From Bacillus timonensis (GTDB lineage: Bacteria > Bacillota > Bacilli > Bacillales > Bacillaceae_L), in contig NZ_SLUB01000021.1 of NCBI RefSeq assembly GCF_004799755.1, positions 1-64,000 on the forward strand: a stretch of DNA of 64,000 bases. Reading direction: 5' to 3'. Below the pieces are notes generated by a model. That model saw nothing but the letters and a program-made list of their open reading frames with translations. It made no database searches and was not told the origin of the DNA. How positions within the stretch are numbered: position 1 is the first letter of the stretch; each line of letters opens with the position of its first letter. The position numbers were made by a program, and so were the translations under genes. This document shows positions 10,184-21,961 of the stretch, piece by piece.

Positions 10184-10215
10184 GGAAGGGTAAATTTTCC
10201 CTTCCTTCTTTTTAA
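10184..10215 (+). terminator. Intercistronic hairpin after appA
   Basis: GGAAGGG (10184-10190) pairs with CCCTTCC (10199-10205), followed by TTCTTTTT. It sits between appA and appB in the same position as the hairpins of the other two peptide operons. It probably reduces read-through into the permease genes. Confidence 0.6.
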
Positions 10216-10293
10216 ATACTGAAAATAACTGGATACCTGTATCTAGATCGAACATAGAATATGAATTTATTAAAAAGTGAAGGAGAAATAGCT

Positions 10294-11244
10294 ATGGTCT
10301 CTTATATCATCCGTCGAACATTAATGGCTATTCCCCTATTATTAGGAATTACCATCGTCTCATTTGCGATCATGCATATGGCCCCAGGTGACCCGACTGC
10401 ACTTATGATGGATCCTAATATTAGTCCAGCAGATAGAGAAGTGGTTATGGAGAAATATGGCTTCAATGACCCAGTCCATATACAGTATTTTAAATGGTTA
10501 GGCAATATGCTCCAAGGTGACTTTGGAGATTCCGTTATTAATAAAGGAAGAGATGTTTCTGAATTGATTTGGAATCGATTGCCGAACACCTTGTTGTTGA
10601 TGGGAGTATCTACGATATTAGCCATCGCAATTGCAGTACCTTTTGGTGTAATTTCAGCTGTACGACCGTATTCTAAGGTAGACTATACTGTTACCGTTTC
10701 GTCATTTTTAGGACTTGCTATTCCAAATTTCTGGTTTGGTTTAGTGTTAATTATGGTGTTCTCAGTTCATTTACACTGGTTCCCGGCTTCGGGTACATCT
10801 ACACTAAATGCTCCTTTCAGCATTTGGGATCGCATTCACCATTTAATCTTACCGGCCTTTGTTTTAGCCACAGCAGATATGGCGAGCTTAACGAGATATA
10901 CTCGTTCAAGTATGATAGAGGTTGTTAATCAAGACTATATGAGGACTGCAAGGGCAAAAGGTTTTAGAGAAGGCAAGGTTATTGCAAAGCATGGATTGCG
11001 AAATGGGCTAATTCCAGTTATTACAATATTTGGAATTATGATACCAAGCTTTATTGGTGGTTCAGTTATTGTTGAATCTGTATTTGGATGGCCAGGCCTC
11101 GGTAAATTATTCGTTGATTCAGCATTCCAACGTGACTATCCGATTGTAATGGCAATAACAGTAATTTCCTCCGTCTTAGTAGTAGCAGGAAATCTTATAG
11201 CCGATATTCTGTACGCTATCTTTGATCCGAGAATCGAATACTAA
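10294..11244 (+). CDS. appB: Oligopeptide ABC transporter permease AppB
   Basis: First membrane subunit of the app importer, 316 residues. ATG at 10294 is preferred because GAAGGAG lies 8 bp upstream. The in-frame ATG at 10261 has no ribosome binding site and would add an atypical 11-residue tail. The N-terminal helix, MAPGDPTALM motif, about six membrane segments, EAA loop RTARAKG near residue 215 and C-terminal FDPRIEY are all typical. Confidence 0.92.
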   Translation: MVSYIIRRTLMAIPLLLGITIVSFAIMHMAPGDPTALMMDPNISPADREVVMEKYGFNDPVHIQYFKWLGNMLQGDFGDSVINKGRDVSELIWNRLPNTLLLMGVSTILAIAIAVPFGVISAVRPYSKVDYTVTVSSFLGLAIPNFWFGLVLIMVFSVHLHWFPASGTSTLNAPFSIWDRIHHLILPAFVLATADMASLTRYTRSSMIEVVNQDYMRTARAKGFREGKVIAKHGLRNGLIPVITIFGIMIPSFIGGSVIVESVFGWPGLGKLFVDSAFQRDYPIVMAITVISSVLVVAGNLIADILYAIFDPRIEY

Positions 11245-11259
11245 AAGGGGGGAAGCAAG

Positions 11260-12168
11260 ATGGCACAACCGAATTTAGCACATGGAAACGATATAGAGTT
11301 ACAAGGTTTATCTTCAAAAGCAGATACATTAACGAAAATCATGGTACGAAAGTTTTTTAAAAATAAGCTTGCAGTCATCGGTGCAGTCTTATTGATTCTG
11401 ATTATTTTATCAGCAGTATTTGCACCATTATTAACACCACATGACCCGGATAAACAAGACTTGTTTAAGAGACTTGCAGACCCAAGTAAGGAACACCTTT
11501 TAGGTACAGATACATTTGGTCGAGATATCTTAACACGATTATTGTTTGGGGCTAGAATTTCATTATTAGTTGGTTTTGCTTCAGTTGCGGGTGCAATCAC
11601 GATTGGTACAGCCCTTGGAGCTATAGCAGGATATTTTGGTGGTATTGTTGATGCATTGGTCATGAGATTTGTAGATATCATGTTATCAATTCCACAAATT
11701 TTCTTGTTAATCACACTTGTTACACTTTTTAAGCCAGGTGTAGATAAGTTAATCATTATTTTTGCCCTTACAGGGTGGATGACGACAGCCAGATTAGTAC
11801 GCGGTGAGTTTTTATCCCTACGAAGTCGAGAGTTTGTATTGGCTTCAAAGACAATTGGTACAAGAAGCTTTACGATTATCTTTAGAGAAATTCTGCCTAA
11901 TGCAATGGGGCCAATTATCGTTGCGGCTACCTTAGCCGTTGGGGGAGTTATCTTAGCAGAGTCTGCTCTTAGTTACCTTGGATTAGGTATTATGCCGCCA
12001 ACACCAAGCTGGGGGAATATGCTTCAAGGTGCGCAGAGTATTACAATCATGCTTAACCAGTGGTGGGTTCCAACTGCACCAGGGTTAATGATATTAATTA
12101 CAGTACTTTGCTTTAACTTTGTAGGTGATGGCCTACGAGATGCATTGGATCCAAAAATAAATGAGTAA
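11260..12168 (+). CDS. appC: Oligopeptide ABC transporter permease AppC
   Basis: Second membrane subunit, 302 residues. It has an N-terminal cytoplasmic tail, a membrane helix near residues 38-58, the conserved [13 protein letters not shown] segment, five further helices, the EAA-type loop ASKTIGT and the C-terminal GLRDALDPK. The ribosome binding site is AAAGGGGGGAAGC, 15 bp after appB. It ends the operon ahead of a terminator. Confidence 0.93.
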   Translation: MAQPNLAHGNDIELQGLSSKADTLTKIMVRKFFKNKLAVIGAVLLILIILSAVFAPLLTPHDPDKQDLFKRLADPSKEHLLGTDTFGRDILTRLLFGARISLLVGFASVAGAITIGTALGAIAGYFGGIVDALVMRFVDIMLSIPQIFLLITLVTLFKPGVDKLIIIFALTGWMTTARLVRGEFLSLRSREFVLASKTIGTRSFTIIFREILPNAMGPIIVAATLAVGGVILAESALSYLGLGIMPPTPSWGNMLQGAQSITIMLNQWWVPTAPGLMILITVLCFNFVGDGLRDALDPKINE

Positions 12169-12173
12169 AAAAT

Positions 12174-12204
12174 AGCCAAGATGCGATCTTGGCTTTTTCT
12201 TTTG
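12174..12204 (+). terminator. Rho-independent terminator of app operon
   Basis: AGCCAAG and CTTGGCT flank an ATGCGAT loop and are followed by TTTTTCTTTT. It closes the app operon. Confidence 0.85.
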
Positions 12205-12327
12205 AACATAACTCTACATTAGACATCTTTTTCAAGCTCGTACCATAGATTATAGTAAGAAATTAGGACGAGCAGGTGATTTAATTGAGAATCCATTATT
12301 ATCACTTTCTTATTGTATGGTTTACAG

Positions 12328-12543
12328 ATGGTTAGGGCTTTTTTCTTTTTAGTTGGGTATGTATTAGCGGTTTATGGAGGAATTTCTACCATTGCTTATT
12401 TAAATTTAACTACGACAGGTCTATCTTTTTTGGAATACTTCCAATTCATTAGTAAAAAAATCGAATGCTATCTAATTGTAGTGGGCTTAGTGATGATTTG
12501 GATTAGTATTTATTTTCCAGCAAAGCCTCCAAAAAAGGAATAA
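12328..12543 (+). CDS. Small two-helix membrane protein, unknown function
   Basis: A 71-residue protein if it starts at ATG 12328. A TTG at 12313 would add five residues, and neither start has a good ribosome binding site. It has two hydrophobic segments, at about residues 4-25 and 44-63, and a basic PAKPPKKE tail, so it is probably a membrane protein with a cytoplasmic C-terminus. I recall short proteins of this kind near yjbA in related genomes but no function. It lies alone between the app terminator and yjbA. Confidence 0.6.
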   Translation: MVRAFFFLVGYVLAVYGGISTIAYLNLTTTGLSFLEYFQFISKKIECYLIVVGLVMIWISIYFPAKPPKKE

Positions 12544-12644
12544 GCATGTGCACGTATTTTCTAACAATACAAGAATATTTTGGAATAAAACTTCCTCAAT
12601 CTGCCTATACTGTTGACAAACAGCTTTGAAGTGAGGGGTAAAAA

Positions 12645-13394
12645 ATGTTGTTTCTTCATGATATTTGGGTAAATTGGTTTGAAGGTGAAGAAAATGGTTA
12701 CAACGTTTGTCACTTCCATGAATGGCGCAAGGAAGATAGTGTTGAACTGTTAGACCAGGTACCTTTGCTAAAAATTGAGTCTCCGTTGTTTAACTACATT
12801 GAAAATGATTTAATGGAATTACCACAACAACTTCTTATGGATGTTCACCAAAAAGCGTATGTTCGTAAAAATCACGAACGGATTCAACTCGATTATTGTT
12901 TTGTTGTAACAGATGGCCAAGGGATTATGGCGATCGACACAATAGGCTATAACATCCCGATTCGGAAAAGCCGATTGATTCCACGGCAAGAACAGCTCGT
13001 TTATGAAATGGTGAATGGTCATGAAGCAATTCCTTATACCTTTGATAGTAAGGATAGCACAATGGAAAAGGAATATCATATTTTGTCTCCATCACCAATT
13101 GAAATGGCGGGCCTAACCCGTAAGGAAAGGCAATTAAAGCAGCTTTTATTTATGGCTTTAGATCAGTTAGCTTCCACCAAAAATGTAGCGGAGATTAGGT
13201 ATTGGTATACGGAATGGAATCCTTCGAGGTATCAAGAAATTCAGGAAATGCAATTTGAAGAAGTATGGCAAAACCTCTATGAAGAAACCAGAAATGGATG
13301 GACAAGCAAGCACGTTCAATTATGCGAAAATCTAATTAAAGGCCAACCTTTTTTTGAGAAGCTTTGGGAAATTGAACATGAATCAAAAGTGTAA
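12645..13394 (+). CDS. yjbA: YjbA family protein (DUF3603)
   Basis: A 249-residue cytosolic protein with no signal peptide or membrane helix, rich in aromatic and acidic residues. Its place between the app genes and trpS, its length, and motifs such as [17 protein letters not shown] at the N-terminus match the YjbA family of Bacillus. The function is unknown. The ribosome binding site GTGAGGGG precedes the ATG. It faces trpS across a shared bidirectional terminator. Confidence 0.85.
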   Translation: MLFLHDIWVNWFEGEENGYNVCHFHEWRKEDSVELLDQVPLLKIESPLFNYIENDLMELPQQLLMDVHQKAYVRKNHERIQLDYCFVVTDGQGIMAIDTIGYNIPIRKSRLIPRQEQLVYEMVNGHEAIPYTFDSKDSTMEKEYHILSPSPIEMAGLTRKERQLKQLLFMALDQLASTKNVAEIRYWYTEWNPSRYQEIQEMQFEEVWQNLYEETRNGWTSKHVQLCENLIKGQPFFEKLWEIEHESKV

Positions 13395-13413
13395 ATGCAT
13401 GAAAATTAATTAG

Positions 13414-13447
13414 AAAAAGGATTTGTCCGGGAACAAATCCTTTTTTT
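13414..13447. terminator. Bidirectional terminator between yjbA and trpS
   Basis: AAAAAGGATTTGT pairs with ACAAATCCTTTTT, with T tracts on both strands. It serves the convergent yjbA and trpS genes. Confidence 0.85.
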
Positions 13448-13455
13448 CGTATTCA

Positions 13456-14775
<1,320 letters not shown>

Positions 14776-14782
14776 TATTTTT

Positions 14783-14810
14783 ATTATAATCTTTTCATGT
14801 CGAATTGCAA
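14783..14810 (-). promoter_or_regulatory. Promoter of T-box/trpS
   Basis: On the reverse strand, TTGCAA (14805-14810), a 16-bp spacer and TATAAT (14783-14788) place transcription start just ahead of the T-box leader. Confidence 0.6.
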
Positions 14811-14941
14811 GTAGTGGAGCAAAAAAACGATGGAAAACATATAAGCCTCATACGCATAAGTTAAACAGTTTTGAAACAACATAAGTAGCGTATATCTTTG
14901 GTAACAAAAAAAGGAAACTACATATTTAGGAGGTCATCTAT

Positions 14942-16579
14942 TTGAAAAAAATGTCGTTGATATTAAGTATACTTTTTGCAAGTACGATCGTACTTTCAGC
15001 CTGTGGCACATTTGATAATGGGAACAAAGAAGGTGGCGGAGCTGAGGGCGAAGGTACAAAGCAAGAACTAAGAATCAATATTAGTTCAGAGCCTCCAACA
15101 TTACATCCAGGCTTAGCAACGGATTCAACATCCGGGGTCGTATTGACCCATGCTTTTGAAGGATTAACTCGCATTAATAAAAATGGAGAACCAGAAGAAG
15201 CGATGGCTGAAAAAATTGATGTTTCTGAGGATGGCAAAACGTATACTTTTACGCTTCGTGATGCTAAATGGTCTAATGGCGATCCTGTAACAGCCCATGA
15301 TTTTGAATATGCATGGAAATGGGTATTGGTGCCTGGAAACCAATCAGATTATGCATCACAAATATACAATTATATTGAGGGTGCAAAAGACGCTTATAAC
15401 ACGCCAGATATTTCAATCGAAAAAATGGACAGTGTTGGTATTAAGGCAATTGATGATAAAACACTTGAGGTAAAATTGGTCAATCCAACTGCTTATTTCT
15501 TAGAATTAACGGCCTTTTATACGTATTTTCCCGTAAATAGTAAGATTGCAAAGGATAATCCGGATTGGGCAAATCGAGTGGATGAATCCTATGTTTCCAA
15601 TGGACCGTTTGTCATTGCAGATAAGTCAGCAAGTATTACTCTCAATAAAAATAAAGACTATTGGGATGCTGATTCAGTCAAGCTTGAGAAAATCACAATG
15701 GATATGATTAATGATCCAAATACTGAATATCAAAGCTTCAAAAAAGGAGAGTTGGACTGGGCTGGTGCTCCAACATCAGCATTGCCGACAGATGTTATTC
15801 CCACATTAGACAAAGAAGGTACGTTACAAAAGAGCGCTATTGCTGGCACCTATTGGTACAAGTTTAATATTAATAAGGAACCGTTTCAGAATGAAAATCT
15901 TCGAAAAGCTTTATCTTACGCAATCGATCGAAAAGCGATTGTTGAAAATATTACGCAAGGTGGGCAAATACCAGCAATGGCCTTAGTTCCATCGGCAATT
16001 CTTAAGGAAAATGAAAAGGGCTATTTTAAAGACAATGACGTGGATGCTGCAAAGGAACATTTACAAAAAGCATTAGATGAGCTTGGATTAGCAGATGTAT
16101 CTGAACTTCCTGAGATTGCTCTTTCCTATAATACTTCAGAAGGACACCAAAAAGTTGCACAAGCGGTTCAAGATATGTGGAGAAAGAATTTAGGGGTCAA
16201 TGTAACCCTTAATAACGCTGAGTGGAACGTGTATCTTGATAATATTGACCAAGGTAATTTCCAAATTGGTCGTGCTGGCTGGTTGGCTGATTTTAATGAT
16301 CCTGTAAACTTCCTTGAAATTTTTACAGTCCCACAAGGAAATAATGATACCGGGTGGACAAGCGAGAAGTTTAATAACCTGCTTGCTCAAGCAGCAAAAG
16401 AAACAGATAAAGATAAGCGACTGGGTTTACTAAAAGAAGCTGAGCAAGTGGTCATCGGAGAAATGCCGATTGCACCTATTTATTTCTATACGAACAACTG
16501 GGTTCAGAATGAGAATTTAAAAGGTGTGGTTATTTCTCCATTAGGAGATGTTCAATATAAGTGGGCGTATTTTGAATAA
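14942..16579 (+). CDS. oppA: Oligopeptide-binding lipoprotein OppA
   Basis: Substrate-binding lipoprotein of the Opp importer, 545 residues. It starts at TTG 14942, seven bases after a consensus AGGAGG. The lipobox LSAC is at Cys21, followed by a Gly/Glu linker and SBP_bac_5 domain with the ISSEPPTLHPGLATDS start typical of OppA. It is the first gene of an A-B-C-D-F operon, the B. subtilis opp order. In B. subtilis the Opp system imports peptides including the Phr and CSF signals of sporulation and competence. That role is inference here. Confidence 0.94.
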   Translation: MKKMSLILSILFASTIVLSACGTFDNGNKEGGGAEGEGTKQELRINISSEPPTLHPGLATDSTSGVVLTHAFEGLTRINKNGEPEEAMAEKIDVSEDGKTYTFTLRDAKWSNGDPVTAHDFEYAWKWVLVPGNQSDYASQIYNYIEGAKDAYNTPDISIEKMDSVGIKAIDDKTLEVKLVNPTAYFLELTAFYTYFPVNSKIAKDNPDWANRVDESYVSNGPFVIADKSASITLNKNKDYWDADSVKLEKITMDMINDPNTEYQSFKKGELDWAGAPTSALPTDVIPTLDKEGTLQKSAIAGTYWYKFNINKEPFQNENLRKALSYAIDRKAIVENITQGGQIPAMALVPSAILKENEKGYFKDNDVDAAKEHLQKALDELGLADVSELPEIALSYNTSEGHQKVAQAVQDMWRKNLGVNVTLNNAEWNVYLDNIDQGNFQIGRAGWLADFNDPVNFLEIFTVPQGNNDTGWTSEKFNNLLAQAAKETDKDKRLGLLKEAEQVVIGEMPIAPIYFYTNNWVQNENLKGVVISPLGDVQYKWAYFE

Positions 16580-16609
16580 TTCAAAATAGGTCCTCTCAAA
16601 TAAAACATA

Positions 16610-16650
16610 AAAGTAAGGTATATAGTTGACCTATATACCTTACTTTTTGA
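16610..16650 (+). terminator. Long intercistronic hairpin between oppA and oppB
   Basis: A perfect 16-bp inverted repeat, with arms at 16610-16625 and 16631-16646 and a TTGAC loop, ends in TTTTT. It lies just after oppA and is expected to attenuate read-through and protect the oppA message. The third peptide operon thus shares this design with the other two. Confidence 0.75.
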
Positions 16651-16685
16651 ACAGATCAAAAGTGATTCAATGGGAGGTGTACGAA

Positions 16686-17621
16686 GTGGCAAAGTATATC
16701 ATTAAGAGATTAATCTACATGATCGTTTCTCTCATCTTGATTGTGACGGCCACATTTTTCTTAATGCAGGCGGCTCCAGGTGGTCCATTTACGAAAGAGA
16801 AAGATGTCCCTCCAGAAATTGAAGCGGCTCTAAATGCGCATTATGGTTTGGATCAACCCTTATATAAACAGTATTTTGATTATTTATATGATGTGGCTAG
16901 ATGGGATTTTGGTCCATCCTTTAAATATAAAGCTATGACAGTAAATGAAATTATCAATAATGGATTTCCAATTTCCCTTTTCTTGGGGATTGAGTCGATT
17001 TTATTGGCTATTGCATTTGGCGTTGTTTTAGGTGTGATTGCAGCCCTTTATCATAACAAATGGCAGGATTATTCAGCGATGATTGTTGCCGTATTAGGTA
17101 TTTCTGTTCCAAGTTTCATTTTAGCAACAGTATTGCAATATGTATTCGCTATAAAACTAGACCTTTTTCCAGTTGCAAGATGGGAATCGTTTATGCATAC
17201 GATTTTACCTGCCATTGCTCTAGCCTCTTCACCAATGGCCTTTATTGCAAGATTAACACGTTCAAGTATGCTCGAGGTATTGGCCAATGATTACATAAAA
17301 ACAGCTCGTGCTAAAGGATTGGCTCAATGGACGATTACGATAAAGCATACGATACGTAATGCAATGCTACCTGTAGTCTCCTACATGGGGCCATTAACAG
17401 CTGGAATCTTAACAGGAAGCTTTGTGATTGAAAAAATCTTTGGAATACCTGGATTAGGGGACGAATTTGTAACGAGTATCACAAACCGTGATTATACCGT
17501 CATAATGGGAGTCACAGTTTTTTATAGTATCTTACTCTTGATTTCTGTTCTCCTTGTCGATATTTTGTACGGATTTATTGATCCTCGTATCAAGTTATCT
17601 GGAGCAAAGAAAGGGGAGTAA
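16686..17621 (+). CDS. oppB: Oligopeptide ABC transporter permease OppB
   Basis: First Opp membrane subunit, 311 residues from GTG 16686, which has GGGAGGTG just upstream. An in-frame upstream start at 16626 lies inside the oppA-oppB hairpin and is rejected. It has an N-terminal helix, the APGGPF motif, the EAA loop KTARAKG and the C-terminal DPRIKL. The stop is 3 bp before oppC. Confidence 0.94.
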   Translation: MAKYIIKRLIYMIVSLILIVTATFFLMQAAPGGPFTKEKDVPPEIEAALNAHYGLDQPLYKQYFDYLYDVARWDFGPSFKYKAMTVNEIINNGFPISLFLGIESILLAIAFGVVLGVIAALYHNKWQDYSAMIVAVLGISVPSFILATVLQYVFAIKLDLFPVARWESFMHTILPAIALASSPMAFIARLTRSSMLEVLANDYIKTARAKGLAQWTITIKHTIRNAMLPVVSYMGPLTAGILTGSFVIEKIFGIPGLGDEFVTSITNRDYTVIMGVTVFYSILLLISVLLVDILYGFIDPRIKLSGAKKGE

Positions 17622-17624
17622 CGT

Positions 17625-18542
17625 ATGCAGAATATTCCTAAGGAAATGTTTACGCCCGCAACTATAAATGAGAATGAAGCCGAAAAAATTTCGAAACCAA
17701 GTTTATCCTTTTGGAAGGATGTCACTTCAAGATTTAAGAAAAATAAACTCTCATTAGCAGGAGTCGTATTATTAATCCTTTTACTCATTATGGCGATTTT
17801 TGGGCCAATGATGAATGAATTTGATTATCGAACAACAGATCTTGCCCATGCCAATGAGGCACCATCTAGCGTGCATTGGTTTGGAACAGATGAACTTGGA
17901 AGAGATGTCTTTACAAGAACATGGCAAGGGGCGCGAATCTCTTTATTTATTGGACTTGCAGCTGCTGTTATTGACCTAGTAATTGGGGTTTTATGGGGCG
18001 GTATATCCGGCTATATGGGGGGAAAAGTCGATGAATTTATGATGAGATTAGCAGATATTTTGTACGGGGTACCTTATTTGTTATTAGTGATTCTACTCAT
18101 GGTAATTCTTGAACAAGGGCTCGGTACTATGATTCTTGCGATGACGATAACCGGTTGGATCAATATGGCGCGGATTGTGAGAGGACAAGTCTTGCAGTTA
18201 AAGTACCAGGAATATGTTCTTGCGGCTCAAACCTTAGGGGCTGACGTTAAGCGCATTATGTTTAAGCACTTGATTCCGAATTCCATGGGGCCCATTCTAG
18301 TTACGATGACGTTGACGATTCCAAATGCAATTTTTACTGAATCCTTTCTAAGTTATCTTGGCTTAGGTGTACAAGTTCCACTTGCCAGCTGGGGAACAAT
18401 GGCCTCAGAAGGCTTGCCGGCTTTTGAATATTATCCATGGCGTTTGTTTTTCCCGGCTACGTTAATCTGTATCACGATCTTTGCTTTCAACGTAATAGGC
18501 GATGGAATGCGAGATGCATTAGACCCAAGGCTGCGCAAGTAA
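17625..18542 (+). CDS. oppC: Oligopeptide ABC transporter permease OppC
   Basis: Second Opp membrane subunit, 305 residues. It has a cytoplasmic N-terminal tail, a first helix near residues 42-62, the FGTDELGRDVFTR segment, five more helices, the loop AAQTLGA and the C-terminal GMRDALDPR. The ribosome binding site AGGGGAG lies in the end of oppB, so the two are translationally coupled. Confidence 0.94.
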   Translation: MQNIPKEMFTPATINENEAEKISKPSLSFWKDVTSRFKKNKLSLAGVVLLILLLIMAIFGPMMNEFDYRTTDLAHANEAPSSVHWFGTDELGRDVFTRTWQGARISLFIGLAAAVIDLVIGVLWGGISGYMGGKVDEFMMRLADILYGVPYLLLVILLMVILEQGLGTMILAMTITGWINMARIVRGQVLQLKYQEYVLAAQTLGADVKRIMFKHLIPNSMGPILVTMTLTIPNAIFTESFLSYLGLGVQVPLASWGTMASEGLPAFEYYPWRLFFPATLICITIFAFNVIGDGMRDALDPRLRK

Positions 18543-18554
18543 GGGAGTGAGTGA

Positions 18555-19613
18555 ATGGAAAAATTATTAGAAGTAAAAGACCTTGAAGTCTCTTTTCAAA
18601 CCTATGCGGGTGAAGTAAAAGCAGTCCGCGGTGTGAATTTTGATTTATATAAGGGTGAAACACTTGCCATAGTTGGGGAATCAGGGTCAGGTAAAAGTGT
18701 AACCTCTCAAACAATTATGAAGCTTATTCCAATGCCACCTGGAAAAATTACAAAAGGTCAAATCCTTTTTGATGGTGAGGATCTTGTTCCAAAAACCAAT
18801 AAGGAAATGGAGAAGATTCGCGGAAAAGATATTGGTATGATCTTTCAGGACCCTATGACCTCCCTTAACCCGACGATGAGGGTTGGCATGCAAATTATGG
18901 AGGTTTTGATTAAGCATCAAAATATGTCTAAGGGAAACGCAAAAGATCGTGCAATCGAGCTTCTAAGACTAGTTGGAATCCCAAGCCCAGAGAAGCGGGT
19001 GAATCAGTATCCCCATGAATTTAGTGGGGGGATGAGACAGCGTGCGATGATTGCTATTGCATTGGCTTCCAGCCCAAAATTATTGATTGCTGACGAACCA
19101 ACCACGGCTTTGGACGTAACGATCCAGGCGCAAATTTTGGAATTAATGAAGGACCTCCAAAAGAAGTTGGAAACATCGATTATTTTTATCACCCATGATT
19201 TAGGCGTCGTTGCCAATGTCGCAGATCGAGTTGCCGTAATGTATGCTGGGAAAATCGTTGAATATGGGACGGTTGATGAAATTTTTTATAACCCAAAACA
19301 TCCCTATACATGGGGATTATTGTCGTCAATGCCAAGTCTAGATAGTGATAATCAAACCGAGCTTATGGCTATTCCGGGGTCACCGCCAGACCTTACAAAT
19401 CCTCCGAAAGGGGATGCGTTTGCGCCAAGAAATCGTTTCGCGATGAAAATTGATTATGAAATGGAACCCCCAATGTTTAAGGTTACGGATACTCATTATG
19501 CAGCAACATGGCTCCTTCACCCTGATTCACCTAAAGTAGAGCCTCCTGAAGCTGTAAAACGTCGAATGAAAAACTTCTCATCCGAAAGGCAACACAGAAA
19601 GGATGATGAATGA
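18555..19613 (+). CDS. oppD: Oligopeptide ABC transporter ATP-binding protein OppD
   Basis: First Opp ATPase, 352 residues, with Walker A GESGSGKS, signature FSGGMRQR, Walker B LLIADEP and HDLG. Unlike both app-type D proteins in this window, the C-terminal extension has none of the C-x5-C-x6-C cysteines. It reads KGDAFAPRNRF where the others have a cysteine-bearing motif. The end overlaps oppF by 11 bp. Confidence 0.94.
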   Translation: MEKLLEVKDLEVSFQTYAGEVKAVRGVNFDLYKGETLAIVGESGSGKSVTSQTIMKLIPMPPGKITKGQILFDGEDLVPKTNKEMEKIRGKDIGMIFQDPMTSLNPTMRVGMQIMEVLIKHQNMSKGNAKDRAIELLRLVGIPSPEKRVNQYPHEFSGGMRQRAMIAIALASSPKLLIADEPTTALDVTIQAQILELMKDLQKKLETSIIFITHDLGVVANVADRVAVMYAGKIVEYGTVDEIFYNPKHPYTWGLLSSMPSLDSDNQTELMAIPGSPPDLTNPPKGDAFAPRNRFAMKIDYEMEPPMFKVTDTHYAATWLLHPDSPKVEPPEAVKRRMKNFSSERQHRKDDE

Positions 19614-20553
19614 AATGGCTGAAAAGCAAAAACTAGTTGAGATCAGAAATTTAAAGCAATATTTTAATGTTGGAAAACCAAATATGGTCAAAGCGGTGGA
19701 TGGGATTACCTTTGATATTTACAAGGGAGAAACACTAGGTCTTGTGGGAGAGTCAGGCTGCGGAAAGTCAACCACGGGAAGGACCATTATCCGTTTATAT
19801 AACGCTACCGGTGGAGAGGTTATTTTTAACGGTGAAAATGTTCATGGGAAAAAGTCGAAAAAAGAGTTGAAAAAGTTTAACCGGAAAATGCAAATGATCT
19901 TCCAAGATCCATACGCTTCCTTAAATCCGAGAATGACTGTAGCGGATATTGTGGCTGAAGGTATTGATATTCATGGGCTTGCTAAAAATAATAATGAGCG
20001 AATGGAACAGGTTTATTCACTATTGGAAACTGTTGGGCTAAACCGTGAGCATGCAAATCGGTATCCACATGAATTCTCAGGAGGGCAGCGGCAGCGGATT
20101 GGAATTGCACGTGCACTTGCAGTTAAACCAGACTTTATTATTGCAGATGAGCCCATCTCAGCCTTAGACGTTTCGATTCAAGCACAGGTTGTTAATCTGA
20201 TGAAGAGGCTCCAAAAAGAAAAAGGATTGACGTACTTGTTTATTGCACATGATTTGTCAATGGTCAAATATATAAGTGACCGAATAGGAGTGATGTATTT
20301 CGGGAAAATCGTTGAGCTTGCAGATGCGAACGATTTATATTCAAACCCGATACATCCATATACAAAATCATTGTTATCAGCAATTCCGCTGCCTGATCCA
20401 GATTATGAACGAAATCGTAAAAGACTGATTTACGATCCAAAAGAACATGGATACTCAGAAAATGAAGAGGTAAAACTCCGTGAAATTAGACCAGGACATC
20501 TAGTCGCCTGCTCGGAAAAAGAATACAAAGAATATAAAGCAAAGTACAGCTAA
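19603..20553 (+). CDS. oppF: Oligopeptide ABC transporter ATP-binding protein OppF
   Basis: Second Opp ATPase, about 312-316 residues, with Walker A GESGCGKS, signature FSGGQRQR, Walker B FIIADEP and HDLS. Starts at 19603, 19606 or 19615 are all in frame. The AGAAAGGA ribosome binding site best suits one of the later two. The C-terminal cysteine array of the app F proteins is absent, with only one cysteine left (LVACSEKE). It is the last gene of the opp operon. Confidence 0.93.
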   Translation: MMNEMAEKQKLVEIRNLKQYFNVGKPNMVKAVDGITFDIYKGETLGLVGESGCGKSTTGRTIIRLYNATGGEVIFNGENVHGKKSKKELKKFNRKMQMIFQDPYASLNPRMTVADIVAEGIDIHGLAKNNNERMEQVYSLLETVGLNREHANRYPHEFSGGQRQRIGIARALAVKPDFIIADEPISALDVSIQAQVVNLMKRLQKEKGLTYLFIAHDLSMVKYISDRIGVMYFGKIVELADANDLYSNPIHPYTKSLLSAIPLPDPDYERNRKRLIYDPKEHGYSENEEVKLREIRPGHLVACSEKEYKEYKAKYS

Positions 20554-20580
20554 ATGGCCTAATGGGCCATTTTTTATTTT
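20554..20580 (+). terminator. Terminator of opp operon
   Basis: ATGGCC and GGCCAT flank a TAATG loop and are followed by TTTTTTATTTT right after the oppF stop. Confidence 0.85.
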
Positions 20581-20753
20581 GATTAGATTTACCATTAATA
20601 TCAGAAGGGTTTCTTAGAAGAATATAATATAAAGACAACCTAGTTCATACAATTGAATAAATATTAAAATTATGAAAAGATTGTCTAATTTTGTAGGACT
20701 TTCTGAAAAATTCATATAAACTGGAAGTAAAGAGTGGAAGGAAGGAGGAAAGT

Positions 20754-21959
20754 ATGAAAAAATTTATCTCTTTTCTATTAGTTATCGCTTTAATTGGATT
20801 CGGTGTGTTTTATGTAAAAGATACAGGATTTGCAGAAAATAAAATATTGACGATGGAATCTCATTCTATGAGTAAATCGGTTATAACTAAAAAAGAAATC
20901 CCAGAGCTGGTGAACCGGTTTGAATTTAATTCAGGCTATCAATTCGAATATCCTGATGCTATTAGAGGTATTTATGTATCAGCACATTCAGCGGGTGGAG
21001 ACCGTTTTCCACGACTTGTCCAATTTATTGATGAAACGGATCTAAATGCGATGGTCATTGATGTTAAGGACGATTTCGGATATTTGACTTACGTCCCACC
21101 AAAGGGCTCGAAATATCAAGGGATAAGTAAGGATTATATTAGAGATCCGACTGCCTTACTTAAAAAGCTTGAGGAGAAGCAAATCTATCCAATCGCCAGG
21201 GTTGTCGTATTTAAAGATTCTGTATTAGCAAAGCAAAGACCCGATTTATCCTTTAAAGTAGGCGATAAGGTTTGGACAAATGGACGAGGGGAAGCATTCG
21301 TGAACCCATTTTTAAAAGAAGTTTGGGATCACAATGTCGGGATTGCAATTGAAGCGGCAAAGCTTGGATTCCAAGAGATTCAATTTGACTATGTTCGTTT
21401 TCCAGAAGGATTTGAGAAACGAGATGGTTCCTTAACCTATGGCATGGGGGAATATGAGAAGGCGAATATAGATAATGTACAAAAACGTGTGGCTGCTGTC
21501 ACGGATTTCGTAGCATATGCAAAAGAAAAATTAGATCCATATCATATTAAGGTTTCAGTTGATATTTTTGGATATACAGCAACATTGCCTGAAGCACCAG
21601 GAATTGGTCAAAATTTCTCCAAGATATCTGAGAATGTCGATGTCATTTCTTCCATGATTTACCCGAGTCACTGGACATCCTATTTTGGTATTGCACGCCC
21701 TGACTTAGAACCATATCGTTTAGTTTCAGAATATGCAAAAGTTGAAAACCACAAACTGGGCCAAATTGAAAATAGACCTATTTCAAGACCCTGGCTACAG
21801 GACTTTACTGCAAGTTGGCTTGGAAAAGGAAATTATACGGTATACGGCAAGGATGAAATAGAAGCACAAATAAAAGGGTTGCAAGACCAAGGTATTCATG
21901 AATTCTTACTTTGGAACGCTGCAAACACCTATACAAAGGGTGTGGATTACACACCATAG
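20754..21959 (+). CDS. Putative glycoside hydrolase (DUF4015/GH13200-like), membrane-anchored or secreted
   Basis: A 401-residue protein with an N-terminal hydrophobic segment (residues about 4-22) that is a signal or anchor. After a short linker comes a domain starting near residue 65 with GIYVSAHSAG and the conserved acidic strands VIDVKDDFG and EIQFDYVRFPEG, then SVDIFGYT and VSSMIYPSHW-type motifs. This is the pattern of the putative glycoside hydrolase family once called DUF4015, with a TIM-barrel fold related to alpha-amylase-like enzymes. The substrate is unknown and a surface polysaccharide is possible. B. subtilis has an MFS gene (yjbB) in this place. The ribosome binding site is GGAAGGAGGAAAGT. 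Confidence 0.8.
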   Translation: MKKFISFLLVIALIGFGVFYVKDTGFAENKILTMESHSMSKSVITKKEIPELVNRFEFNSGYQFEYPDAIRGIYVSAHSAGGDRFPRLVQFIDETDLNAMVIDVKDDFGYLTYVPPKGSKYQGISKDYIRDPTALLKKLEEKQIYPIARVVVFKDSVLAKQRPDLSFKVGDKVWTNGRGEAFVNPFLKEVWDHNVGIAIEAAKLGFQEIQFDYVRFPEGFEKRDGSLTYGMGEYEKANIDNVQKRVAAVTDFVAYAKEKLDPYHIKVSVDIFGYTATLPEAPGIGQNFSKISENVDVISSMIYPSHWTSYFGIARPDLEPYRLVSEYAKVENHKLGQIENRPISRPWLQDFTASWLGKGNYTVYGKDEIEAQIKGLQDQGIHEFLLWNAANTYTKGVDYTP

Positions 21960-21961
21960 AA